Part shown: positions 1-7,129 of the stretch, piece by piece
How positions within the stretch are numbered: the stretch's first letter is position 1
Layout: each line of letters begins with the position of its first letter
Origin: Candidatus Zixiibacteriota bacterium
GTDB lineage: Bacteria; Zixibacteria; MSB-5A5; CAIYYT01
Direction: 5' to 3'
DNA: 12,812 bases
Assembly: GCA_023134875.1 (NCBI GenBank)
Contig: JAGLUH010000317.1
Location: forward strand, 1 to 12,812
Notes under the pieces: model-generated
What the model saw: only the letters and a program-made list of their open reading frames with translations
The model's database searches: none
What the model was told of the DNA's origin: nothing
Translations under genes and position numbers: made by a program

Positions 1-1344
1 GAGACAGACCTCCTCATTGCCAGCGACACCTGTCGCCACCAATTGCCCCGCCGATCCTGCAGCGACATCGGCATTATATCCCGCTTTTGTTTCGATACGT
101 TTGATCGCCGGCGAGATAGCCAGAAGAAGAGTAATTGTCAGCAGCGGATAAACGATCGGTAGCAAAACGGAATAGCTCGCAAACAGCAGGAAACTTGCTC
201 CCAAAAGGAAGGCAGCGCCGGTAGCAAGGATTATTAAGCGATAGGTTAATTTAAACCCTGGTAGAATCAAAGTGCCGGTAATGCCGATCACCAGGAGAAG
301 CAGCAGGTCGACCGGCAGCGGCAATTCAAAGCGGGAGACAAACTTGTCCGACATTACATTCTGAACAATCGTCGCTGCGTAAGCATGGGCCGGCATCGCT
401 TCGATAGCAGCGGTCTTAAGAGAGACGGTATGTTGCGGCTCAGTAGTGGTGATAATAATGGTCTTGCCGGCAAGCAAGCCCATTTCAACCTCACCGGTCA
501 GCACATCAATGGCCGAACAGGTACGAAAATCAACCATCTTCTCTGGGAAACGAAGCAACATCCGACCATGATTATCAATCGGGACATCTCGTCCGGCAAT
601 GTGAATGTGACGGTTGTCCTTCAGAGCAATCTCCTGCGGGTTGCTACCGAGGCAGATGGCGGCCAGTTGCAGCGGCGCCGATGGATAGATGCTGCCCTCA
701 TAGTTGATTAACAGATTGGCGCAGCGGATTTTGTCATCGCTGTCAGCTTCGTAATAGGAAAAGCCAACACCTTTCGCTCCGGCGGCAAGGAGCTTCGGTG
801 GGATGAAGACAGCGGCGGCGACTGGCAGTCGTTTCAACAAATCGGCATCAGTCGCCGGGATAGCGAAAGATCGCAGGTAAGAGGGCGCTACCCGCGACAA
901 CTTACCCTGCTTTGCGACCACCAGATCAAAGGGGATAACAACATTGCCGCATTCTCTGATCGAAAGCGCCAGTTCGCCCGATTTTCCGGACAGAAACTCT
1001 TCTGCTTTTTCCACCAGCGGAAAGTCAAGCATCACCGCTTGGGGCTGGTAGTCGCAGATAGTGATAAGCAGATCGCTCATTGTGCCGTGATTCCAGGGCC
1101 ACTCTCCCACTGCGGCGATCGATTGAGAATCTATGCCAACAATGGCGAAGTTGTCCCGGTCGCCGACCAACGGCGACTGGCGGCGCAATTGATCTTCAAA
1201 GGTATATTCAAGTCGTGTCAGGGCCGGAATCCCCTGCAGGTAGAGAATCAGCAGCAGCAAAGTCACGAGGGTATAGAGGGTTGTCCCTTTGTGTCTTCCT
1301 CGAATCACCGCGAAGTTCATTTGTGGCAGAGAACGTTTCGTCAT
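1..1344 (-). CDS. CHASE2-domain membrane sensor protein, C-terminus cut by the window edge
   Basis: An open frame of 448 codons runs without a stop from ATG at 1344 to the window edge. It has one N-terminal membrane segment (about residues 21-38). An extracytoplasmic region of roughly 300 residues follows, with the CHASE2 pattern: FEDQLRR near the start, then FAIVGIDSQSI and GEWPW. Three closely packed hydrophobic segments (about 345-411) return the chain to the cytoplasm. CHASE2 domains are extracellular sensors fused to cyclases, histidine or Ser/Thr kinases, or GGDEF domains. The output domain would lie beyond position 1, so the activity is unknown; the last ~35 visible residues match nothing I recognise. 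The start is supported by GGGAG at 1352-1356, 7 nt upstream. The gene begins 3 nt after the phosphoesterase stop, so it is the third gene of the operon. A second ATG at 1320 is possible. Confidence 0.85.
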   Translation of the reverse strand, partial: MTKRSLPQMNFAVIRGRHKGTTLYTLVTLLLLILYLQGIPALTRLEYTFEDQLRRQSPLVGDRDNFAIVGIDSQSIAAVGEWPWNHGTMSDLLITICDYQPQAVMLDFPLVEKAEEFLSGKSGELALSIRECGNVVIPFDLVVAKQGKLSRVAPSYLRSFAIPATDADLLKRLPVAAAVFIPPKLLAAGAKGVGFSYYEADSDDKIRCANLLINYEGSIYPSAPLQLAAICLGSNPQEIALKDNRHIHIAGRDVPIDNHGRMLLRFPEKMVDFRTCSAIDVLTGEVEMGLLAGKTIIITTTEPQHTVSLKTAAIEAMPAHAYAATIVQNVMSDKFVSRFELPLPVDLLLLLVIGITGTLILPGFKLTYRLIILATGAAFLLGASFLLFASYSVLLPIVYPLLTITLLLAISPAIKRIETKAGYNADVAAGSAGQLVATGVAGNEEVCL

Positions 1345-1347
1345 TGC

Positions 1348-2076
1348 CTATCTCCCACTACTCAGGCGGTCAATCAGGAAGCGGGGTAATTTGGCTTTTG
1401 CCATCGCATTCTGAGCAGAGGTTATATCATAAGCTACCCGCCGATACATCAATTTTTTCTTGTCACTATCATAAATGACATAAGCAGCGCGGTGGTCACC
1501 ATCGCGTGGCTGCCCGACCGATCCCACATTTACCAGGTACTTGTAGTCCGGCTTCAGGAGTAAATCCCCCGGTGGCTCAACACCTATGTTCCCCTGACTA
1601 CCGCGCGAGAAAATCATCGGCCAATGGGTATGACCGGTAAAGCACAACTGGGTATCGAAATGGTCGAACTCACTCTTTGCCTGGCGGCGGGTAAGGCAGT
1701 ATTTCCAGGCCTCGGGTCTTGAAGGAGTTGCATGCGTCAGCAGGATACCGTCAAACTGGTGCGACATTCTATATGTTGACATTAAATCGATCGATTTGGG
1801 GACCAGTACTGAAATAGTGTAATGAATTGACGCCTTGGCGTAAATGTTAAAATTATAGGTGCTGGTCAAACCGAGAGCGCTGGCGTCGTGATTTCCTACG
1901 ATACAGACCTTACATTCGCTATCAACAATGTCGACTACCTCATTTGGATTGGCGCCGTAGCCGACTGCGTCCCCCAGAAAAAGCAGTTCGTCGATATCGG
2001 TATCCCTCAGATCACTCAGCACTGCCTGCAAGGCTTGAAGGTTTCCGTGCACATCAGAGATCAGGGCATATTTCAT
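1348..2076 (-). CDS. Calcineurin-like metallophosphoesterase (YfcE/MJ0936-like)
   Basis: This 242-residue protein has the full set of metal-ligand motifs of the small prokaryotic metallophosphoesterases: DVHGN (8-12), GDAVGYG (35-41), GNHD (61-64), THA (114-116), GHTH (148-151) and GSVGQPRDGD (185-194). The GSVGQPRDGD form is typical of YfcE/MJ0936-like enzymes, which hydrolyse phosphodiesters with a dinuclear metal centre. There is no signal peptide, so it is cytoplasmic. Its natural substrate cannot be read from the sequence; a cyclic nucleotide or a phosphoprotein are both possible. The start overlaps the FHA gene stop as ATGA, and GAAGGT lies about 6 nt upstream. The CHASE2 gene follows after 3 nt. 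This placement suggests that it resets the signal handled by the FHA and CHASE2 proteins. Confidence 0.9.
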   Translation of the reverse strand: MKYALISDVHGNLQALQAVLSDLRDTDIDELLFLGDAVGYGANPNEVVDIVDSECKVCIVGNHDASALGLTSTYNFNIYAKASIHYTISVLVPKSIDLMSTYRMSHQFDGILLTHATPSRPEAWKYCLTRRQAKSEFDHFDTQLCFTGHTHWPMIFSRGSQGNIGVEPPGDLLLKPDYKYLVNVGSVGQPRDGDHRAAYVIYDSDKKKLMYRRVAYDITSAQNAMAKAKLPRFLIDRLSSGR

Positions 2077-2765
2077 TGCTTACCTTCGATGAACCGGAAG
2101 GTTGAACCCCCGACCTCAATGATATCACCATTCTTAAGGGATTGGCTATCGATGACTTCGCCGTTGACCCTGGTTTTCCTGCGGCGGCCAACGTTGGTAA
2201 TAGTAAACGACTGCCCCTCCCTGGCTACTTTAGCCTGAACTTTAGGAAGCCAGAACCCCCCAACCCTGATGTCGACCAGGTTGGATTTGCCCAGGGTGGT
2301 GGTTTCCGGGCCGAGAAGATGTACCTTCTTTTCAGAACCAAACACCTCCAGGAAAATCGAGCCGCCAGCAGCAGCAGTCAGTTTCTTCTCTTCCAGGTCG
2401 CGGTTGACCATATCTCGCTGTTTCCGTGTATTGAGAAGCATTGTGCCTTCTATGTCGGAAAGCTGGTAAGGTTGTTCTGATTCCTTGAAAAAGACCAGGT
2501 CGTATTTGCCGATGGTGATGGTATCGCGGTCGGCCAGCGATTGTTCCGTCACCCGATGCTTATTCACGAAAGTACCGTTCAGGCTATCATTATCGATCAG
2601 CAAGGCGCCATTGTCGGAGAATTCTATTTGCGCGTGTCGACGCGATATGCCCCGGTTGTCGAGAACGATATCGTTGTCGGCGGTTCGGCCAATCGTTAGA
2701 TGCTGTTTTTCGGTCACCACCCGCTCAATAATTCTATCCTTGAATTTTATCAGCAGCTCAGGCAT
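2073..2765 (-). CDS. Tandem FHA-domain protein
   Basis: This is a 230-residue cytoplasmic protein with two FHA folds. The first (about residues 1-90) has the canonical phosphothreonine-binding residues: GR (26-27), SRRH (41-44) and NGTFVN (63-68). A linker follows (about 90-140), then a second FHA-like fold (about 145-228). In the second fold the G-R and S-x-x-H positions read LGKSN and LPKVQAK, so it probably does not bind phosphopeptide. I chose the ATG at 2765 because AGGA lies at 2775-2778, 9 nt upstream, and the FHA fold begins at once. The frame opens further to an ATG at 2849, but those extra 28 residues lack a domain and cover the leader palindrome. It is the first gene of the minus-strand signalling operon and implies that a Ser/Thr kinase acts in the same pathway. 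Confidence 0.9.
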   Translation of the reverse strand: MPELLIKFKDRIIERVVTEKQHLTIGRTADNDIVLDNRGISRRHAQIEFSDNGALLIDNDSLNGTFVNKHRVTEQSLADRDTITIGKYDLVFFKESEQPYQLSDIEGTMLLNTRKQRDMVNRDLEEKKLTAAAGGSIFLEVFGSEKKVHLLGPETTTLGKSNLVDIRVGGFWLPKVQAKVAREGQSFTITNVGRRRKTRVNGEVIDSQSLKNGDIIEVGGSTFRFIEGKQ

Positions 2766-2774
2766 TGGTAATGT

Positions 2775-2780
2775 TCCTTT
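2775..2780 (-). promoter_or_regulatory. Shine-Dalgarno site deciding the FHA gene start
   Basis: On the minus strand AAAGGA lies 9 nt before the ATG at 2765. It supports this start over the in-frame ATG at 2849. Confidence 0.6.
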
Positions 2781-2804
2781 CTGCGCCAGCCTTCCCCTCT
2801 CCTC

Positions 2805-2821
2805 CCGGTGAATCACCGGCG
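2805..2821. repeat. 17-bp perfect palindrome in the FHA operon leader
   Basis: The sequence CCCGGTGA-A-TCACCGGG has two perfect 8-bp arms around one central base. It lies about 40 bp upstream of the FHA start and about 50-60 bp downstream of the proposed minus-strand transcription start. It could be an operator for a dimeric repressor or an mRNA hairpin. No second copy was noticed in the window. Confidence 0.55.
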
Positions 2822-2854
2822 GCGACTTGAGCTTTCTTGTTATACCCAAATAAC

Positions 2855-2883
2855 TTGCCAGTAATGACCCAACTAATTATATT
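2855..2883 (+). promoter_or_regulatory. Sigma70-type promoter of the dus-lar operon
   Basis: TTGCCA (2855-2860) and TATATT (2878-2883) are separated by exactly 17 bp, and each differs from consensus at one position. The predicted transcription start is about 2889-2891, on the ATG of the dus gene at 2890. No Shine-Dalgarno sequence precedes that ATG, so the mRNA may be leaderless. Confidence 0.55.
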
Positions 2884-2902
2884 TTCGTCATGATCCTGCC
2901 AA
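2876..2902 (-). promoter_or_regulatory. Candidate promoter of the FHA operon
   Basis: On the minus strand a perfect TATAAT (2881-2876) is preceded by TTGGCA (2902-2897), with a short 15-bp spacer. The -10 overlaps the -10 of the plus-strand promoter, so polymerase should not occupy both at once. The predicted leader is about 100 nt and contains the palindrome. A weaker TATAAC lies at 2844-2839. Confidence 0.35.
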
Positions 2903-3867
2903 ACTTGAGAAAGCAGCTCTCTGTTTTTGCCGCACCACTGGCCGGAATATCGGATACGGCGTATCGCTTTCTGGCCAAACACTTTGGCGCCGACTACGCT
3001 TTTACCGAGATGGTCTCTGCTGAAGGTCTGGTCAGAAACAACCATCGGACTATTGATATGCTAAAGAAATATCAGGGCGAGGACGCTGTCGGCTGCCAGT
3101 TGTTCGGCAGCAAGCCGGAAGTAATCGCTGCGGCAGCAGAGGTTGTTGAAGCGCACGGCTTCGACTCAATCGATCTCAACTGCGGTTGCCCGGTGCATAA
3201 GGTAGTTAAGAAAAATGGGGGAGCAGGGCTATTAAAAAACCTGCCGTTGCTGGAGACCATCATAGCGACTACTGTCAAGAAAGTGAACATCCCCCTATCG
3301 CTGAAGATTCGCTCCGGCTGGGATGATAATCATCTGAATTTCCTCGAGGTTGGCAAGGTAGCCGAAGGAGCCGGAGCCGCTTTTATCTGCCTTCATGCCC
3401 GTACTCAGAGCGACAAGTTCAAACCGGAATCACACTGGGAACATATCGCCCAGTTGAGAGAGACGGTGTCGATTCCGGTAATCGGTAACGGCGGTATCCG
3501 GTGTGCTGAGGATGCCATTAATTTGATGCACCAGACCGGCTGTGATGCCGTAATGGTGGCGCGCGCCTCATTTGGCAATCCTTTCATTTTTCGTGAGATC
3601 AAATCGCTTCTTGCCGACGGCTGGCTGACAGCGCCAGCCGGAAATGAAGAACGGGTGGCAATCTGTCTTGAACATGTTCGCCTGCTGGTCGAACGCTTCG
3701 GCGAAGAGCGGGCGATCAGGAGATCACGTAAACTTCTGGGCTGGTACTGTCGCCGTATCACCAGCAGAGCGAAAATCGATCAACGTCTCTTTCGGCTTAA
3801 CACCTTCGCCGAAGTCGAAGGGTATCTTAATGAACTGCTGGCAACAATACAGGAAAACGCGGCATGA
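2890..3867 (+). CDS. dus: tRNA-dihydrouridine synthase (DusB-like)
   Basis: This 325-residue flavoenzyme reduces uridine to dihydrouridine in tRNA, using FMN and NADPH. Visible motifs run in the usual TIM-barrel order: APLAGISD (15-22), LNCGCPVHKVVKKNGGAGLL (96-115) with the likely catalytic Cys100, LKIRSGW (138-144), LHARTQ (168-173), GNGGI (199-203) and ARASFGNPFIF (224-234). Length fits the family. The usual NMGCP reads NCGCP here, a small variation. The start at 2890 is the only reasonable one, because a stop lies in frame at 2851 with no other start codon between. No Shine-Dalgarno is visible. The stop overlaps the larB start as ATGA. It leads the operon; a link between tRNA modification and nickel-cofactor synthesis is not evident. 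The subfamily call (DusB) is less certain than the Dus call. Confidence 0.93.
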   Translation: MILPNLRKQLSVFAAPLAGISDTAYRFLAKHFGADYAFTEMVSAEGLVRNNHRTIDMLKKYQGEDAVGCQLFGSKPEVIAAAAEVVEAHGFDSIDLNCGCPVHKVVKKNGGAGLLKNLPLLETIIATTVKKVNIPLSLKIRSGWDDNHLNFLEVGKVAEGAGAAFICLHARTQSDKFKPESHWEHIAQLRETVSIPVIGNGGIRCAEDAINLMHQTGCDAVMVARASFGNPFIFREIKSLLADGWLTAPAGNEERVAICLEHVRLLVERFGEERAIRRSRKLLGWYCRRITSRAKIDQRLFRLNTFAEVEGYLNELLATIQENAA

Positions 3868-4622
3868 CGACAAAGGAGAGACTGAAGAAAATTCTGCTCG
3901 AAGTGGAAAGCGGCGCTCTCAAGATCAACATGGCGGCCGAGTTGATAGAAGAGTTGAACCTGGAGGATATCGGTTTCGCCCGGATCGATCATCTGCGGGA
4001 ATCACGCTGTGGTTTCCCGGAAGTCATCTTCGCCGCCGGCAAGGAGCCGGAACAGGTTATCGCCATCGCCGAGAAAATTATCGAACGCAAAGGCCCTCTG
4101 TTCATCACGCGGATCGACGAGACGATGTTTCGCGCCCTGAAGAAAAAACTGCCCAGGCTCTCTTACAACAAGCAGGCGCGAACGGCGTCACTGCTGGGGA
4201 AAGTGCCAAGGCGGGATTCGGGAATTCTCATTATCACCGCCGGCACCTCTGATATTGGCGTGGCCGAAGAGGCGGCGACAACCTGCGAGGCGCTGGGGTA
4301 TCTTCCCGAACGGCTCTACGATGTCGGCGTGGCTGGAATCCACCGTGTCCTGGCTGAATCGGAAAAACTGCGGGCGGCGAAAGTGATTATCGTCGCGGCG
4401 GGGATGGAAGGCGCGCTGGCCTCGGTTGTCGGCGGACTGGTGGACGCGCCGGTAATTGCCGTTCCCACCTCGGTCGGTTATGGCGCCTCTTTCGGCGGCG
4501 TGGCGGCACTGCTGGCCATGCTGAATTCCTGCGCTTCCGGTGTTACGGTGGTAAATATCGACAATGGTTTCGGCGCTGCCGTCGCCGCTATCAGGATACT
4601 GAAGGCAGAGGGGAATAAGTGA
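3864..4622 (+). CDS. larB: LarB, nickel-pincer cofactor synthesis carboxylase/hydrolase
   Basis: LarB carboxylates the pyridine ring of nicotinic acid adenine dinucleotide and cleaves it to pyridinium-3,5-dicarboxylate mononucleotide, the first step of nickel-pincer nucleotide synthesis. The 252-residue protein has a variable N-terminal part (1-115) and a PurE-like C-terminal domain. The motifs are TAGTSD (125-130), DVGVAGIHR (153-161), AAGMEGALAS (178-187), PTSVGYGAS (201-209) and MLNSCASG (219-226). Cys223 is likely the cysteine known to form the covalent substrate adduct. The start overlaps the dus stop as ATGA, with AGGA a few bases upstream. The stop overlaps the GTG of the methyltransferase gene. 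In other genomes larB is usually next to larC; here the methyltransferase gene separates them. Confidence 0.93.
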   Translation: MTTKERLKKILLEVESGALKINMAAELIEELNLEDIGFARIDHLRESRCGFPEVIFAAGKEPEQVIAIAEKIIERKGPLFITRIDETMFRALKKKLPRLSYNKQARTASLLGKVPRRDSGILIITAGTSDIGVAEEAATTCEALGYLPERLYDVGVAGIHRVLAESEKLRAAKVIIVAAGMEGALASVVGGLVDAPVIAVPTSVGYGASFGGVAALLAMLNSCASGVTVVNIDNGFGAAVAAIRILKAEGNK

Positions 4623-7129
4623 AATTGAAGCACATAGAGTATCAAGTCCCACCTGCGGCTCACACGCCGTTGTACAATTGGCACAAGTTCTGGTCGCGCA
4701 AAACATGGAATGTCGTGGGTGAGTTTGTAAGAACTTACTGCCCAGAGGGGGGAATAGTGATCGACCCATTCTGCGGCAGCGGCGTTACGGCTATTGAAGC
4801 TCTAAGGAGCAACCGTCGGGCGATAGCGATCGATCTCAATCCGATTGCCACCTCCATTCTGCGCTCTACAGTGGAATTGATTTCAGAAACGGCCCTAATC
4901 GATGCTTTTTCCAAAATCGAAGCAGCAGTGAAGGGGAAGATAGAATCATTATATGTCACCAAATGCAGAGTCTGTGGCGCAGAAATTCAAGCCAGGTGCT
5001 ACATCTGGAAACGAGATATTCTCGGCAAAGAAAGACTTAACGATGTCAGATACAAGTGCCCGGAGTGCGGCGACGAACGGAGAAAGAATACCGCACCACA
5101 AAAAAAGGACAAAAAGCTGGTAGCAGAGGTCTCAGAAGAGCTTAAGGAATCGGGAGTCTGGTATCCCAACCAACCTCTGGAATATAGCGACGGTCAGCCG
5201 TTTATGAAACGAGAACACTATCGCAACATCGATGACCTATTTACTCAGAGAGCGCTGTACGCCCTGGCGCTCATCCGCGCGGAGATTGATAGAATCCAAG
5301 ACCAGCAGCTAAGAGAGATGTTTCTGATGGCTTTTTCTTCTATGGTGCATCTTTGCTCCAAAATGATGCCGGACAGACCTACGAGACCACTAAGCGGTGT
5401 CTGGTTTGAACACAGCTATTGGCATGCCAAGATATTCATGGAACAGCACGTATGGGCCAAGTTCAAGAGTGCTGTAAAAGGACATCAGGGAATCTTGAAA
5501 GCGAAGGCGGAATCAAATGATCTCTTCCGGGGCAAGACAATCGCCAGGAATGTGACGGATTTCGTCAAGAACAACCGGGACCTGTTGATCGTCAATGCAT
5601 CGGCGCTTGATACCTTGCGTGAACTGGCAAAACATGATGTACTTTGTGATTACTGCTTTACTGATCCCCCCTATGATTCTGCCATACAGTATGGTGAATT
5701 GTCATATATGTGGGTCTGCTGGTTGAAGAAGGACAACCAATACCTGGAGAGAATTGAGACTGACGAAGTAATCCACAACGAGAGACAGAACAAGGATTTT
5801 GAACGTTATCACAGTATGCTCTCAGCGACATTCAAGGAAATTTACGGCATACTGAAACCTGCTTCCTACTTCACGGTGACCTTTCACAACCCAACTTTCA
5901 AAGTAAGGAACGCAACCATCAGGGCGGCAGTGTTTGCCAACTTCGAATTCCAGAAGATTCATCACCAAGAGTTGGCGCGTCCGTCGGCCAAGTCATTGTT
6001 GCAGCCGTTTGGGTCCGCCAGTGGTGATTTCTATCTCCGCTTTCAAAGAAAGTTGAATGATATAAATGGTAGAAAGAGGGGCAAGAGTCTGAACGAATCA
6101 AGATTTCGCGCCGTTGTTATTGAAACGACCAAGCGGCTTCTAGCGGAACGGTGGGAGCCTACTCCTTATACGCTGATAATTAACTACATCGATCCGGTAC
6201 TCGCACGGGAAGGTTTTTTCCACGAACTCTATCCCGGCTTTGACGTCAAAACGGTTCTGCAAAACAGCCTTGATGATGTGTTTGTATTAGTCCGCACGGA
6301 GTTGGGAAGCGCGGTTGGCGAAAGCTGGTGGTTTAAGGACCCCAGCATTATTAAGCACCATGAAATCCCGTTGAGCGAAAGAGTTGAACAAAGCGTGTTG
6401 CGCCTGCTGACAAGCAAGTACAAAGTTACCTATACTGAAATGTGGCGACAAGTAAACCTGGAATTCCCAAATTCACTGATGACCGACAGTACCAGTATTG
6501 TTGAGACTCTGAAAGAATATGCGGAAAAGACATCTTCAGGGGAGTGGGTGCTTAAGAAATCAGTCCGTGACAGTCTGTCGCAACACAACAACCTGATTGC
6601 GGAACTGGCCGAATTGGGGTCAGAGCTTGGGTTCAAGATATGGATTGGCAGAAGAGAACAGGGAGAGAAGTATCGAACGGCGCAGGGAGACCACAAGCTT
6701 CGGACACTGGTCTCATTCAAAGAAGCAGCTTCCCTGCCATACTCTCGGAAGGCTCTAAAGGATATCTTGAACATAGATGTGATCTGGCTTGAGGAAGACA
6801 GAATCCGGGCGGTGTTCGAGGTTGAAAATTCAACGTCCATTACGTCCGTCCTGGAACGCAGTTCTCACATTGCTGAGTCGATAGAAAGGTACATTCTCCT
6901 GCCTGATGAACGTTACCCATTGCTGCAAAGGAAACTGAGAATGCCGATGTTTGCGGAACGATTCGCAAAAGATGGCTGGAAGGTCATTTACTACAATCAC
7001 TTTCGCAAGAATTACTCTGACCTTAAGAACAAAAGCAAGTCTCTGGCTGAGCTTACAGATAAACCTGAGAAATCAGCCAGGACCCGCCGTCGCCCATCAA
7101 AGAAAGATCAAACGCTGTTAGCCTTATGA
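4619..7129 (+). CDS. DNA methyltransferase with internal Zn ribbon and nuclease-like C-terminus
   Basis: This 836-residue protein has an N-terminal AdoMet motif DPFCGSG (49-55) followed by AIDLNP (70-75). A four-cysteine Zn ribbon follows (CRVC 116-119, CPEC 147-150), then the catalytic DPPY (349-352). DPPY indicates an amino-methyltransferase (N6-adenine or N4-cytosine). The AdoMet motif comes first, with about 300 residues before DPPY. Residues about 580-680 look like a winged helix. Residues about 700-800 hold IDVIW (719-723) and FEVENS (733-738), spaced like the D...E-x-E core of a PD-(D/E)XK-type nuclease; this is a weak inference. The GTG start overlaps the larB stop (GTGA) and has GAGGGG just upstream. 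The stop overlaps the larC start (ATGA). Base composition looks richer in A and T than larB or larC, suggesting transfer. No separate restriction or helicase gene is nearby. Confidence 0.85.
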   Translation: MKLKHIEYQVPPAAHTPLYNWHKFWSRKTWNVVGEFVRTYCPEGGIVIDPFCGSGVTAIEALRSNRRAIAIDLNPIATSILRSTVELISETALIDAFSKIEAAVKGKIESLYVTKCRVCGAEIQARCYIWKRDILGKERLNDVRYKCPECGDERRKNTAPQKKDKKLVAEVSEELKESGVWYPNQPLEYSDGQPFMKREHYRNIDDLFTQRALYALALIRAEIDRIQDQQLREMFLMAFSSMVHLCSKMMPDRPTRPLSGVWFEHSYWHAKIFMEQHVWAKFKSAVKGHQGILKAKAESNDLFRGKTIARNVTDFVKNNRDLLIVNASALDTLRELAKHDVLCDYCFTDPPYDSAIQYGELSYMWVCWLKKDNQYLERIETDEVIHNERQNKDFERYHSMLSATFKEIYGILKPASYFTVTFHNPTFKVRNATIRAAVFANFEFQKIHHQELARPSAKSLLQPFGSASGDFYLRFQRKLNDINGRKRGKSLNESRFRAVVIETTKRLLAERWEPTPYTLIINYIDPVLAREGFFHELYPGFDVKTVLQNSLDDVFVLVRTELGSAVGESWWFKDPSIIKHHEIPLSERVEQSVLRLLTSKYKVTYTEMWRQVNLEFPNSLMTDSTSIVETLKEYAEKTSSGEWVLKKSVRDSLSQHNNLIAELAELGSELGFKIWIGRREQGEKYRTAQGDHKLRTLVSFKEAASLPYSRKALKDILNIDVIWLEEDRIRAVFEVENSTSITSVLERSSHIAESIERYILLPDERYPLLQRKLRMPMFAERFAKDGWKVIYYNHFRKNYSDLKNKSKSLAELTDKPEKSARTRRRPSKKDQTLLAL

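Noticed and set aside
385..1478. Plus-strand open frames opposite the CHASE2 gene
   Set aside because: The minus-strand frame is continuous, with a clear domain and membrane segments. The plus frames lack ribosome sites and recognisable protein character.
2766..2849. N-terminal extension of the FHA protein to an ATG at 2849
   Set aside because: The 28 extra residues add no domain. A Shine-Dalgarno sits properly before 2765, and the extension would cover the leader palindrome.
3644..4252. A 202-codon plus-strand frame overlapping dus and larB
   Set aside because: It is a +1 shadow of two strongly identified genes and its translation is low-complexity and Arg-rich.
4619..7129. Part of a multi-gene BREX, DISARM or type I restriction system
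   Set aside because: No helicase, PglZ, specificity or restriction gene lies next to it. Its neighbours are cofactor and flavoprotein genes.
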